NCBI RefSeq assembly: GCF_001264245.1
Contig: NZ_CP011339.1
Span: 5,580,001 to 5,644,000 of the forward strand
From: Microcystis panniformis FACHB-1757
Lineage (GTDB): Bacteria > Cyanobacteriota > Cyanobacteriia > Cyanobacteriales > Microcystaceae
Direction: 5' to 3'
DNA: 64,000 nt
This document shows positions 1 through 8,596 of the stretch, one piece after another. Under the pieces are notes generated by a model. That model worked only from the letters and a program-made list of their open reading frames with translations. It was not told the DNA's origin and searched no databases. The position numbers were made by a program, and so were the translations under genes. Position 1 is the first letter of the stretch. Each line of letters begins with the position of its first letter.

Positions 1-16
1 GTAAATCAAGAAAATA

Positions 17-155
17 AGTAGGTAGGCGTTAAAAATTATCAGACACCCCCCTTATCAAGGGGGGATTAAGGGGGGATCGACACCCCCTTATCAAGGGGGG
101 ATTAAGGGGGGATCAAAGACAAAATCTATTTTCAATTTAATTATAACCACTTACT
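17..155. mobile_element. Small MITE-like element with internal tandem repeat
   Basis: About 139 bp flanked by TA on both sides (15-16 and 156-157), with short imperfect inverted ends (AGTAGGTAGG against AGTAAGTGGT). Inside lies a roughly 35-bp unit, rich in runs of C and G, present twice in tandem. The right-end sequence (ATCAAAGACAAAATCTAT and following) recurs near 15610, so this is a dispersed family. It carries no coding potential. The TA flanks suggest an IS630/mariner-type mover, which is inference. Confidence 0.6.
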
Positions 156-167
156 TAGCTATAGTTG

Positions 168-1079
168 TCAATAGGTTGTCTTTTTCCCCTTTTTCAATTC
201 ATAGTTAAGAATACATTGGCCCACATATCTGGCCAAATTAACAGGGACAGCATTGCCAATCATTTGTTCTAGATTAGATTTTGTTCCAGCAAAAATAAAG
301 TCTTTAGGAAAAGTTTGAATATAGCTTCGCTCGATTGTTGTTAACGGTCTTAATTTTTCCTTAAGATGACAAGCATCCCCGGGATGTTGTCGATAGGTTT
401 TGGGAACTGGTCGATTTACTCCTCGAATAGTAGGGCTAGGTTCATAAATACTGAATATCGCCCTTCTTTGATAGCTTCTAGGATGTCTATAATAGTATTC
501 TATATCTAATTCTTTGCCCATATAGTCAAATACAGTCAGAGGTTGACTTGATAAATTGTTATTGATTTCATCGATCAAAAAATCATCTTCTTCGTTCATT
601 TTACCGATCAGAAAATATCTTTTTCTAGTTTGAGGAACTCCGCAGTAACAAGAATTAATAACTTTTCCAGTTAAACCATAACCATGACTTTTAAAAATTT
701 GTTTTGCCTGAGTGAGTATTTTACTTTTCTCAATTCTATCCACATTTTCCATAACGAACCATTGGGGACTTACTCTAGTGACAATTTCAGCGAATGTGAG
801 CGTTAGATTCGCTCGTCCTAAACCCTCGTTTCTCTTACCGGCACTAGAAAAGTCTTGACAAGGAGGGCTGCCGACAATAATCTCAGGATTATATTGAGCC
901 AATATTTCTTGATTAGATTCTCTAGACAAATCGACATTAAATATCGGATGACTAAAGTTATTGCTATAGACATCTATAGCAGGTATCCAATTATCAAATG
1001 CAGCCACAATAGTAAACCCCGCTTTCTGGAAACCTAAAGATAAACCACCACAACCAGCAAATAAATCGATTGTGATCAT
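168..1079 (-). CDS. C5-cytosine DNA methyltransferase
   Basis: Transfers a methyl group from AdoMet to C5 of cytosine in a short DNA target. All hallmark motifs are visible: motif I DLFAGCGG at the N-terminus, the catalytic Pro-Cys motif IV (GSPPCQDFS), ENV (motif VI), QTRKRYFLIG (motif VIII) and the C-terminal GNAVPV motif X. The open frame runs 95 codons further upstream to 1364. The start is placed at 1079 because a strong Shine-Dalgarno (GGAGGGAGC) sits just before this ATG and motif I begins at once, as in other C5 methylases. The protein is then 303 aa, a normal length. No intact partner endonuclease is visible, so it is probably an orphan or solitary methylase. Target specificity cannot be read from the sequence. 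Confidence 0.9.
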   Translation of the reverse strand: MITIDLFAGCGGLSLGFQKAGFTIVAAFDNWIPAIDVYSNNFSHPIFNVDLSRESNQEILAQYNPEIIVGSPPCQDFSSAGKRNEGLGRANLTLTFAEIVTRVSPQWFVMENVDRIEKSKILTQAKQIFKSHGYGLTGKVINSCYCGVPQTRKRYFLIGKMNEEDDFLIDEINNNLSSQPLTVFDYMGKELDIEYYYRHPRSYQRRAIFSIYEPSPTIRGVNRPVPKTYRQHPGDACHLKEKLRPLTTIERSYIQTFPKDFIFAGTKSNLEQMIGNAVPVNLARYVGQCILNYELKKGKKTTY

Positions 1080-1364
1080 TTTGCTCCCTCCTCTAAATTG
1101 ACTCTCGAAAGCATAAAATAAATTATCGGAATCGGGAGCTAAACCGTATAACTCTTGTGTACTTAACTCCGCCGGTTGAATTTTTAAATTTTCATCGAGT
1201 TTCAGATATATATTTTTCATTCCTTTCCAATCCAAGTAAGCGCACAAAGAAGCTGGAAATGAGGAATTAAATTGATTTTTCCCCCATGTTTCTTTTTGGC
1301 TAAAATCCCGATTCGAGTGCTTCAATCCGAATAAACTAGGCTTAAATATTGCCGATTTTCCCAT
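1080..1364 (-). pseudogene. N-terminal remnant of a restriction endonuclease (HindVP/HgiDI-like), in frame with methylase
   Basis: Ninety-five codons open in frame upstream of the methylase. The peptide has the pattern SLFGLKHSNRDFS then WGKNQFNSSFP then LFYAFES, which I recognise from memory as the N-terminus of the HindVP/HgiDI-type endonuclease family. That assignment is not database-checked. The last residues before the methylase Met (RGGSK) are simply the methylase ribosome-binding site read as codons, so the rest of the endonuclease gene has been deleted. Its ATG overlaps the kdpB stop (TAATG), so it could be translationally coupled to kdpB. Alternatively the whole 398-codon frame is made as one fusion protein. 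Confidence 0.55.
1083..1091 (-). promoter_or_regulatory. Strong ribosome-binding site deciding the methylase start
   Basis: GGAGGGAGC followed by AAA and ATG on the minus strand. It is the strongest Shine-Dalgarno in the 398-codon frame and argues that the methylase starts at 1079 rather than at the upstream ATG that overlaps kdpB. Confidence 0.75.
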
Positions 1365-3523
1365 TACCTCAACCCGATCGCTGAAATTATCTCATCAATA
1401 ATCTTAATAGCAATAAACGGCGCGATCACGCCTCCCACGCCGTAGATGAGGATATTGCGCCGCAATAGTTGGTCGGCGGTGAGCGGGCGAAATTGAACGC
1501 CTTTAAGTGCTAGGGGAATCAAAACGGGGATAATCAGGGCATTGTAGATCAGGGCTGAGACGATCGCCGATTGAGCGCTTTTCAAACCCATAATGTTTAA
1601 AGCACCGATCCCGGCAGCGGCGAAAATCGTCGGGATAATGGCGAAATACTTAGCAATATCGTTAGCTACCGAAAACGTGGTCAGGGCGCCGCGGGTAATT
1701 AATAACTGTTTGCCGATGGTCACTAAATCGATCAGCTTGGTCGGGTCGGAATCGAGATCCACCATATTAGCCGCCTCCTTCGCCGCTTGGGTTCCAGAGT
1801 TCATCGCCACACCGACATTAGCCTGGGCCAGTGCCGGTGCGTCGTTAGTGCCGTCCCCCGTCATGGCAACTAACTTGCCCTGGGATTGCTCGCGACGGAT
1901 CACCTCGATCTTATCTTCCGGGGTAGCCTCGGCGATAAAATCATCCACCCCCGCCTCCGCCGCGATCACCGAGGCCGTGATCTGGTTGTCGCCGGTGAGC
2001 ATGATCGTTTTCACACCCATGCGCCGTAATTGGTCGAAACGCTCTTTTAATCCTGGTTTCACTATATCTTTGAGATAGATCACCCCGTAGATATCGTTAC
2101 CCCGACAGACGGCCAGGGGAGTTCCCCCCAAACGGGAAACCCTTTCCTGTGCCTGATCGAGGCTGGCGGGAACGGAACCACCCCTAGAACGGACGAAACC
2201 TTTAATCGCTTCTACGGCCCCCTTGCGGTATTCCTCCCCGTCCCTATCGGTGCCGCTCATGCGGGTACGAGCCGAGAATGGGATTGCCTCACCGGGTTGG
2301 CCATCGATATCGGGGTTTGCGCCCAAATTCCGGGCTAAGGTAACGATCGAGCGTCCTTCCGGGGTTTCGTCGAAAAGGCTGGCCGCTAGACAGACCTGGG
2401 CTAATTCCTCGAGGTTATGACCGTTGGCGGGGATAAATTCGTCAGCCAGCCGGTTGCCGAGGGTGATTGTTCCCGTTTTGTCGAGAAGGAGGGTATTTAC
2501 GTCACCGCAGGCTTCCACGGCGCGTCCAGAGGTGGCGATGACATTAAACTGAGCCACACGATCCATCCCAGCGATGCCGATCGCACTCAATAAACCGCCG
2601 ATCGTCGTGGGAATGAGGGCGACGAGGAGGGAGATCAAGATGGCGATACTGGAGCCGGCCCGAAAGGTATTCGCCACCGCAGGACTGAGGCTCGTTTCCA
2701 GAAAACCAGCGATATAGTTCCCAATCGGCGGAATCGTGGCGACGACAATTAAAAAGACTTGGGTTAACACGGCTAGAAGTACCGTCAGCGCGATCTCGTT
2801 GGGGGTTTTCGTGCGCTCGGCCCCTTCCACCAGGGAGATCATGCGATCGATAAAACCCTGGCCGGGGTCTTGGGTGATCCGCACTGTCAACTCGTCCGAG
2901 AGAAGCCGCGTACCACCGGTGACGGAACTGGCGATGTCGGTGCCGGGTTGTTTGAGGACCGGGGCCGATTCTCCGGTGATCGCCGATTCATCCACCGAAC
3001 CGATTCCCTCGATCACTTCCCCGTCGGCGGGAATCACGTCCCCAGCCAGCAGTTTTACCCGATCGCCCCGACCCAAGGCCGTGGAACTGACCGACTCGAT
3101 CGAACCGTCGGCCAGGATTTTTCGGGCGATCGTGTCGCTGCGGGTCGATCGCAGGGCATCGGCCTGGGCTTTTCCCCGTCCCTCGGCGATCGCCTCGGCG
3201 AAGTTGGCAAACAGCACGGTTAAGAAGAGGATCAGGGTGATGATGCCGTTAAGTAGCCGTTGTTGTCCCTTCTCCCCAGCGATCGTGCCGAATAGATACG
3301 GGTCGATCGTCACCAGGGCCGTGACGATCGTTCCCAACCAGACCACGAATAGGACAGGGTTACGCACGGCGATGCGCGGGTCGAGTTTGAGAAAGGACTG
3401 CCGGATCGCGCTTTGATAGAGACCGGTCCGGTTTACCTTGGGGGTATGGCGCCGGTCGTCCCGGCGACCTCTCGGCACTCGCAACGGTCGGGGGGATTTG
3501 GAATTTCCTTTGTTCGTTCTCAT
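1364..3523 (-). CDS. kdpB: Potassium-transporting ATPase ATP-binding subunit KdpB
   Basis: P-type ATPase subunit that energises high-affinity K+ uptake by the inner-membrane KdpFABC complex. Visible hallmarks are the actuator TGES at residues 183-186, the phosphorylation motif DKTGT at 348-352, the hinge motif TGDGTNDAPAL in the P domain and several hydrophobic segments at both ends. It is 719 aa, slightly longer than typical (about 680-700) because of a basic N-terminal extension of about 35 residues. It lies 15 bp after kdpA in the same operon. The expected next gene, kdpC, is not present; the stop codon instead overlaps the ATG of a restriction-enzyme remnant. KdpC is normally needed for a working complex, so the system here may be inactive unless kdpC lies elsewhere. 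Confidence 0.97.
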   Translation of the reverse strand: MRTNKGNSKSPRPLRVPRGRRDDRRHTPKVNRTGLYQSAIRQSFLKLDPRIAVRNPVLFVVWLGTIVTALVTIDPYLFGTIAGEKGQQRLLNGIITLILFLTVLFANFAEAIAEGRGKAQADALRSTRSDTIARKILADGSIESVSSTALGRGDRVKLLAGDVIPADGEVIEGIGSVDESAITGESAPVLKQPGTDIASSVTGGTRLLSDELTVRITQDPGQGFIDRMISLVEGAERTKTPNEIALTVLLAVLTQVFLIVVATIPPIGNYIAGFLETSLSPAVANTFRAGSSIAILISLLVALIPTTIGGLLSAIGIAGMDRVAQFNVIATSGRAVEACGDVNTLLLDKTGTITLGNRLADEFIPANGHNLEELAQVCLAASLFDETPEGRSIVTLARNLGANPDIDGQPGEAIPFSARTRMSGTDRDGEEYRKGAVEAIKGFVRSRGGSVPASLDQAQERVSRLGGTPLAVCRGNDIYGVIYLKDIVKPGLKERFDQLRRMGVKTIMLTGDNQITASVIAAEAGVDDFIAEATPEDKIEVIRREQSQGKLVAMTGDGTNDAPALAQANVGVAMNSGTQAAKEAANMVDLDSDPTKLIDLVTIGKQLLITRGALTTFSVANDIAKYFAIIPTIFAAAGIGALNIMGLKSAQSAIVSALIYNALIIPVLIPLALKGVQFRPLTADQLLRRNILIYGVGGVIAPFIAIKIIDEIISAIGLR

Positions 3524-3538
3524 AAATTATCTAAACTC

Positions 3539-5284
3539 CTAGCCGATCATCCGGGTGATTTGAAAGGCTTCCGCGATCGGACCGAAGGCCAATATCGGCA
3601 AGAAAGTCAGCGCACCGAGAATTAAAATCACCCCCGCCGTCACGCCGGTAAAGAGTCCGGTATCGGTGCGGAGGGTTCCGGTGGTGGCGGGAACTGGTTG
3701 TTTGCGGGACATCCCATCGGCTAACAAGAGCAGGGCAGCGATCGGGATATACCGTCCGGCCAATAAACTGAAGCAGGCGCTGAGATTCCACCAGAGAGCG
3801 GTCATCGTCGGTTTCGCCCCAGCCGCGATCGCGAGCGGTGCGGGTTGGGAGTCCCCCAGTCCCTCGAAGCCCGATCCGTTATTGGCGGCGGCGGAAGCGT
3901 ACTCGTAGATAACTTGAGATAATCCGTGAAAGCCGGGGTTACTGATGCCCTGAAAGTCAGGAAAGGCAAGAGCGATCGCTCCAGGGATGAGGATGGCGAT
4001 CGGGTGAACCAGCAGAATTAAAAAACTCGCTAACACCACTTCCCGTTTCTCAATTTTGCGCCCGAGGAATTCCGGGGTTCGTCCCACCATCAACCCGGTG
4101 ACGAATACCGCGAGGATTAGATAGGCAAACAGGTAGGCGGTGCCAGTTCCCTGACCGCCGAAAACGATTTGCAGGAAGAGATTCGAGAGGGTGGCGAAGC
4201 CGCCGTTCGGCATCAAGGAATCGTGCATGGCGATCACCGCACCGCACATGGTGGCTGTGGTAGTTACCGCGTACAGGGCCGATTGCGCCCAACCGAAGCG
4301 TACTTCTTTCCCCTCGAAGTTAACCGCTCGATCGACCCCCAGCAGGGAGTTAACCGCCTGGTTGCCGTTATATTCCCCGATTGCGGTGATGATCGTAAAG
4401 CCGATGAAGATACCGAGGGGAATTAGATAGATTAACCGAGCTTGCTTGAGATTATCGGCGAAAATACCGTAGGTATAGATCAGGGAGGTGGGAATCGAGA
4501 GAATCGCCACCAACTGCACCAGATTGACGAATCCGTTCGGGTTTTCAAAGGGGTGGGCCGAGTTGCTGGCAAAAAAGCCGCCGCCGTTTTCTCCCAATTC
4601 CTTAATGATCTCGAAGTGGGCCACTGGACCACGGGCGATCGCCTGACTCAGGTTGGGGTTTTCTAGCGTCGGCAAGATCGCCGGGCCGGCGAGGGTTTCT
4701 GGGACTCCGGCGATGATCAGGGCAATTGCTCCCACGATCGAGAGCGGTAAGAGGATACGGGTGATCGCTCGGATCAGATCGACGTAGAAATTGCCCAACG
4801 GTCGCCCCGTCAGTCCCCGAATAAAGGCGATCCCCACCGCTAGACCGGTTCCGGCCGAGGTGAACATTTGGTAGCCGAGTCCCCAGATCTGACTCCCGTA
4901 GCTGAGGGTGGTTTCTCCGGAATAATGCTGTTGGTCGGTGTTGGTGATAAAGGAAATCGTCGTATGTAGCGTGGTGTCCCAAGTGGGGGCGGGGATCCCC
5001 GTCGGGTTGAGGGGAAGGACTCCTTGGCCCGCAATCAGGGAAAAAACCAGAATTGCTATTACTGCGTTACTGTAGAGAACGGCGCGGGCGTACTGCCAGC
5101 CGGTCATATTCTCTTTCCCTTTCACCCCGACGAAGGTGTAAAGAAGACTCTCGACTCGATCGCACAGTGGGTCGAGTAGGGTTCTCCGTTCCATGAACAC
5201 CCTAGCCATATAGCGCCCGAAAAAGGGGGTGATTGCCACGATTATCAGGATCGTGAGCGCGATTTGAATCCATCCTTGCAACAT
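3539..5284 (-). CDS. kdpA: Potassium-transporting ATPase K+-binding subunit KdpA
   Basis: Channel-like subunit that selects and binds K+ in the Kdp complex. The 581-aa protein is strongly hydrophobic with about ten membrane spans. It contains family motifs including NTDQQHYSGE (about residue 117) and the selectivity-filter region ENGGGFFASNSAHPFENPN (about residue 232). It is the first gene of a kdpAB operon on the minus strand. A GGAG lies about 11 nt before the ATG, immediately after a T-run that belongs to an intrinsic terminator. This indicates that entry into the operon is controlled in the leader. Confidence 0.97.
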   Translation of the reverse strand: MLQGWIQIALTILIIVAITPFFGRYMARVFMERRTLLDPLCDRVESLLYTFVGVKGKENMTGWQYARAVLYSNAVIAILVFSLIAGQGVLPLNPTGIPAPTWDTTLHTTISFITNTDQQHYSGETTLSYGSQIWGLGYQMFTSAGTGLAVGIAFIRGLTGRPLGNFYVDLIRAITRILLPLSIVGAIALIIAGVPETLAGPAILPTLENPNLSQAIARGPVAHFEIIKELGENGGGFFASNSAHPFENPNGFVNLVQLVAILSIPTSLIYTYGIFADNLKQARLIYLIPLGIFIGFTIITAIGEYNGNQAVNSLLGVDRAVNFEGKEVRFGWAQSALYAVTTTATMCGAVIAMHDSLMPNGGFATLSNLFLQIVFGGQGTGTAYLFAYLILAVFVTGLMVGRTPEFLGRKIEKREVVLASFLILLVHPIAILIPGAIALAFPDFQGISNPGFHGLSQVIYEYASAAANNGSGFEGLGDSQPAPLAIAAGAKPTMTALWWNLSACFSLLAGRYIPIAALLLLADGMSRKQPVPATTGTLRTDTGLFTGVTAGVILILGALTFLPILAFGPIAEAFQITRMIG

Positions 5285-5299
5285 GGTTCGATCAACTCC

Positions 5300-5350
5300 A
5301 AAAAAAAGCCCGTGGAGGCTCGATCAATGATCGACCGGGAAAATCACGGG
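5300..5350 (-). terminator. Intrinsic terminator in the kdpA leader
   Basis: On the minus strand CCCGTG (5350-5345) pairs with CACGGG (5314-5309). A nested hairpin TCGAT/ATCGA lies inside, and the structure is followed by about eight Ts. It sits between the predicted promoter and the kdpA ATG, so it would stop transcription before the operon: an attenuator or riboswitch expression platform. Confidence 0.75.
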
Positions 5351-5446
5351 TTCGCTGTCTCGAAACCGCTTGAGAAAACCAAGTTTGTCTAATCATTAGC
5401 GCTCGTTAACCAGTGGATGATCGAGGGGTTACTATCGCCTCTGCTG
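5351..5446 (-). promoter_or_regulatory. Structured 5' leader of kdpAB, candidate riboswitch
   Basis: Between the predicted start of transcription and the terminator the leader can form nested stems: CCAG/CTGG and GAGG/CCTC, with a further TAATGATT match near the promoter. A segment GACAGCGAACCCGTG overlaps the 5' arm of the terminator and could act as an antiterminator switch. Kdp genes in other bacteria are often controlled by c-di-AMP (ydaO) riboswitches. There is only weak likeness to the 3' part of that motif, so the ligand is unknown. Confidence 0.45.
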
Positions 5447-5452
5447 GTAATG

Positions 5453-5480
5453 ATTGTAGCGATTTCTTGCACCTTGACAA
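5453..5480 (-). promoter_or_regulatory. Predicted sigma-70 promoter of kdpAB
   Basis: Minus-strand TTGTCA (5480-5475), a 16-nt spacer, then TACAAT (5458-5453). It is the best-looking promoter upstream of kdpA and would give a leader of about 160 nt ending in the terminator described at 5300-5350. Confidence 0.5.
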
Positions 5481-5663
5481 GCTATATTTTTTCCGTTCGT
5501 TATCCTATCAGCTTTTACGCACTTATGCAGCAATACCAACAATTAGCAATTATCGTAAATCCAGTTATTAAAAACTGATTATCTATTCCCCCTTTTGCCT
5601 CTTGCCTCTTGCATGAGTGCCTATCCTGATATGTTACCTATACTTAACGGATTTAGTATTATA

Positions 5664-5957
5664 AGTAGTCGTGCAAAATTAATTTCCTAGTCGAGACTCC
5701 GAGACAGGAGACTCCGAGACAGGAGACGGGGGACTCCGAGACAGCTAAGTAGTCGTGCAAAATAAATTTCCTAGTGAAGAAAGGCAAAGGGCAAGAGGCA
5801 AGAGGCAAAGGGGGGGTTAGATATGTGTAATTAATTTTGCCTAGGTACTTATCAGGGATCAGATTTGAATTTTTAGTTCACTGTTTACTGATCACAACAA
5901 AAAGCGTTTGGCTGACGGGTGACGGCTTGGATGTGTAATTAATTTTGCTTAGGTACT
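5664..5957. mobile_element. TA-MITE (AGTAGTC/AGTACCTA family), interrupted outer copy
   Basis: The left end AGTAGTCGTGCAAAATTAAT starts after TA at 5662-5663. The right end, the inverse of AGTACCTAAGCAAAATTAAT, finishes before TA at 5958-5959. A second complete copy is inserted at an internal TA (5746-5747/5850-5851), so this is a nested pair. Internal filler includes repeated GACTCCGAGACAG. No coding content was seen between 5500 and 6650 apart from these elements and simple repeats. Confidence 0.7.
5748..5849. mobile_element. TA-MITE (AGTAGTC/AGTACCTA family), inner copy
   Basis: A 102-bp complete copy with the two family ends, flanked by TA duplications. It contains the internal AGGCAAGAGGCAAG-type filler also seen in the copies at 8229 and 27205. 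It sits inside the outer copy. Confidence 0.8.
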
Positions 5958-6269
5958 TAAGATAATTTTTCCGCCAGACTCACCGACCGATTCTATTTCT
6001 GAGCAGAGATTTACAACATTTCTTATAGGAATAAATTATAAACTCATGGGTTATTATCCTCTGAATAATAGCTGCTAACTCCTGAAAAGGAAGACTCTGT
6101 ACCTAGCCATTAAAATAACTGCTATCCCACCTTTCAGAATTTGGTTCCGTGGGAATATTTTCTTCATCTTCCACTTCTGTCTGCGCTACATAATAGAATT
6201 TTAGGTCATCGAGCATATCAGTTATTGCTCTTTCTACAGCAATTTTTATCGAAAATTTTGGTTAAAACC

Positions 6270-6286
6270 CCGTCGTGAAACGACGG
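6270..6286. other. GC hairpin with T-rich tail
   Basis: CCGTCGT and ACGACGG form a perfect 7-bp stem followed by CTTTTC. It could be a terminator on the plus strand. Such hairpins also occur at IS200/IS605 element ends, and a tnpB remnant begins 370 bp downstream. Confidence 0.35.
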
Positions 6287-6337
6287 CTTTTCTTGATCTT
6301 TAATAGAGCATCTGAGAACTTCCAGTGGCGCACCTCT

Positions 6338-6390
6338 CAGTTATCAGTTATCAGTTATCAGTTATCAGTTATCAGTTATCAGTTATCAGT
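6338..6390. repeat. TTATCAG heptamer array
   Basis: About seven direct copies of a 7-bp unit. The same unit recurs in intergenic arrays near 25.4, 27.1, 27.3, 29.6, 29.7, 46.9 and 49.7 kb. There are no spacers, so it is not CRISPR. Confidence 0.9.
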
Positions 6391-6454
6391 GGGTAAGTTA
6401 TCAGATGTGATTTTTTAAGTGTGCAGTATTAAATAGAATTTTCCTACTGACTTG

Positions 6455-6595
6455 AAAGTGGGAAGTGGGAAGTGGGAAGTGGGAAGTAGGTACTACTTTC
6501 ATCCTTGACGGTGTAACTTGTTGCATCGGTACTGTCTTTTTACTGATCACTGATCACTGATTACTGATTACTGATTACTGATTACTGACCGACTT
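6455..6595. repeat. Short tandem repeats (GGGAAGT and ATTACTG units)
   Basis: Several GGGAAGT units at about 6460-6490 and ACTGATTACTG units at about 6540-6590. Non-coding, and similar in style to the other simple arrays of the window. Confidence 0.8.
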
Positions 6596-6653
6596 GACAT
6601 TATTGATAGACCTAGTTAAAATAGAGTACAGATAGACACATTTTAAACCAACA

Positions 6654-7825
6654 ATGAAAGCAAGGTATCAATATCGCCTTTACCCAACAGACCAACAAAA
6701 AAAGCTTTTGTCTCAGTTGTTCGGGTGCGTGCGTGTTGTCTGGAACGATACCTTAGCTTACTGCCAAGAACTCTAAGTACCTAGTCAAAATTATTTACAC
6801 ATGACGATCATTGCCCCGTAAGGGTTTTAGCTCGATCGGGCAGGTAATTAATTTTGCATGACTACTTATCAACAAGGAGAAAAAAAGCCAAAATATACCG
6901 AGTTTTCCAAAAGACTAACTCAGACTAAAAAAACAGAATAAAGAAAGTGGTTAACTGAGGTTTATTCTATTCCTTTACAACAGTCTTTGAGAGATTTAGA
7001 GACAGCCTATTCTAACTTTTTTGCATCTTGTCAGGGAGAAAGGAAGGGAAAAAAAGTAAAACCTCCCAAGTTTAAAAAACGTAAATCTCAACAATCGGCA
7101 AGATTTACTGACAATGGTTTTACCGTTAATCAACACCACGTTACTTTGGCAAAAATCGGTGATTTTAAAGTCGTTTGGAGCCGTCCATTACCCTCTAAAC
7201 CTTCTAGCGTCACCTTGATTAAAGACGCAGCAGATCGATACTTTCTCAGTTTCGTTGTCGAGATTCGTCCTGAAACTTTGCCAGATAACAAGCAAACCAT
7301 AGGGATCGATCTAGGGATTGCTACCTTTGCGACTCTTTCAACAGGGGAAAAGTTCAACGCACCAAAACCGTTCAAGAAACGATTAAAACGACTAAGAAAG
7401 GCACAGAAAAACCTTTCTAGAAAACAGAAAGGAAGTAAACGACGGGAAAAAGCCAGAAAACAAGTGGCTGAAATCCACGCAAAGATTAAAGACACTCGCA
7501 CTGATTTTTTGAATAAACTATCCCCTAGAGTTGTTCGTGAAAATCAAACAATAATTTTAGGGGATTTAAACACATCAGGAATGGTTAAAAATCGTAAGTT
7601 ATCCCGTGCCATATCAGACTGAGGATGGCGTTCTTTTCGAGATATACTATCAGCAAAATCTGATAAATATGGGCGTGATTTTCGGATAATTTCCCGATGG
7701 GAGCCAACTAGCCAAAGATGTTCCTGTTGTGGGAATATTGGCGGGAAAAAGGCGTTAAATATCCGCGAGTGGGAATGTCTTTTTTGTGGGACTTTCCATG
7801 ATAGGGATGTAAACGCCGCAATTAA
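6654..7825 (+). pseudogene. tnpB: IS200/IS605-type TnpB (RNA-guided nuclease family), inactivated
   Basis: Begins MKARYQYRLYPT, a typical TnpB N-terminus, with RuvC-like IGIDLGIATFATLS, zinc-finger cysteines (CSCCGN, CLFCG) and the terminal DRDVNAA motif. It is broken four times: a 91-bp MITE at 6776-6866; TAA near 6940 where related genes have a Glu codon; TGA at 7621 just before GWRSF; and a group II intron cutting off the C-terminus after 7825. The position where many TnpBs have the catalytic Glu (EDLN) reads GDLN. That could be a lost residue or a known variant subgroup. No TnpA is nearby. Confidence 0.85.
6776..6866. mobile_element. 91-bp TA-MITE inside tnpB
   Basis: Starts AGTACCTAG and ends GACTACT, flanked by TA duplications at 6774-6775 and 6867-6868. 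Removing the element plus one TA restores the tnpB reading CQELYQQGEKKPKY. A 91-bp copy of almost identical sequence lies at 29640-29730. Confidence 0.9.
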
Positions 7826-8228
7826 GTGCGATTCGTTCAGTCGAAACCTAGAAATAGGGGGATGACTGGCCTCTGTTGAGTAACCCTAACTGGGTTGAGT
7901 ACGCACTTTAATCCTCAGCAGATGACAACTTCATAACCTTGTAAGTGAGGGCTAGTATCCTAGAAACCCCAAGTCTTACCTTCCAGACGCAGGAATGAAA
8001 GCAAACGCCCTTACGGTAGCGACTAGCCATCAATCCGTAAAGCAGGGAATCGAGCGGAAAAAGCGACTTATAGCCTAAATAAGTCAACCGTAAGCAAGTT
8101 CCTATGGATAACGAAAGTTAAGTCATCGTCCGAATTACCGTTACGGCGAAGCAGTGAAATAAGGCTGACACACTGCCAGTACCAAAAGGTCAATAGTATA
8201 GGGTGGTATAAGGATTTGTATCGATATA

Positions 8229-8329
8229 AGTACCTAAGCAAAATTAATTACACATATCTAACCACCTCTTGCCTCTTGCCCCTTGCCTCTTGCCTATCTT
8301 CACTAGGAAATTAATTTTGCACGACTACT
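8229..8329. mobile_element. TA-MITE inside the group II intron RNA region
   Basis: A 101-bp copy with ends AGTACCTAAGCAAAATTAAT and the inverse of AGTAGTCGTGCAAAATTAAT, flanked by TA at 8227-8228 and 8330-8331. The filler is TGCCTCTTGCC repeats. It would disrupt the ribozyme domains upstream of the maturase. Confidence 0.85.
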
Positions 8330-8596
8330 TACCAAGCGTTACCCAAAAACTCGGTAAAGAGATGACATCCTAAAGGGAACAAACCAAAGGTTATGAGGAA
8401 CGAAGTAACCCTATTATTACTCTTTAGTAAAGGTCGAAAACTAAGAGCAGTCAGCTAAGACGAAAACTCTGCAATACAGCAGGTAATAGTAGGGAAAGAT
8501 TGAGTCAAAAGCCAACGCCTATTTGTAACGAATAGGATATGCAGACGGACTCACGATTACATGGAATGAAAAGTTGTAAGTAGTAATGTAAAAGTT

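Noticed and set aside
2736..3416. 226-aa plus-strand frame opposite kdpB
   Set aside because: Antisense to conserved KdpB sequence, with low-complexity Ser/Arg/Thr composition typical of shadow frames.
5285..5446. Naming the kdpA leader a c-di-AMP (ydaO) riboswitch
   Set aside because: Only the short GACAGCGAACCCGTG stretch resembles the 3' part of that motif; the other conserved blocks are not found.
6654..7825. A functional TnpB RNA-guided nuclease with guide RNA
   Set aside because: The gene is broken by a MITE, two stop codons and an intron, and no element end or guide region could be identified.
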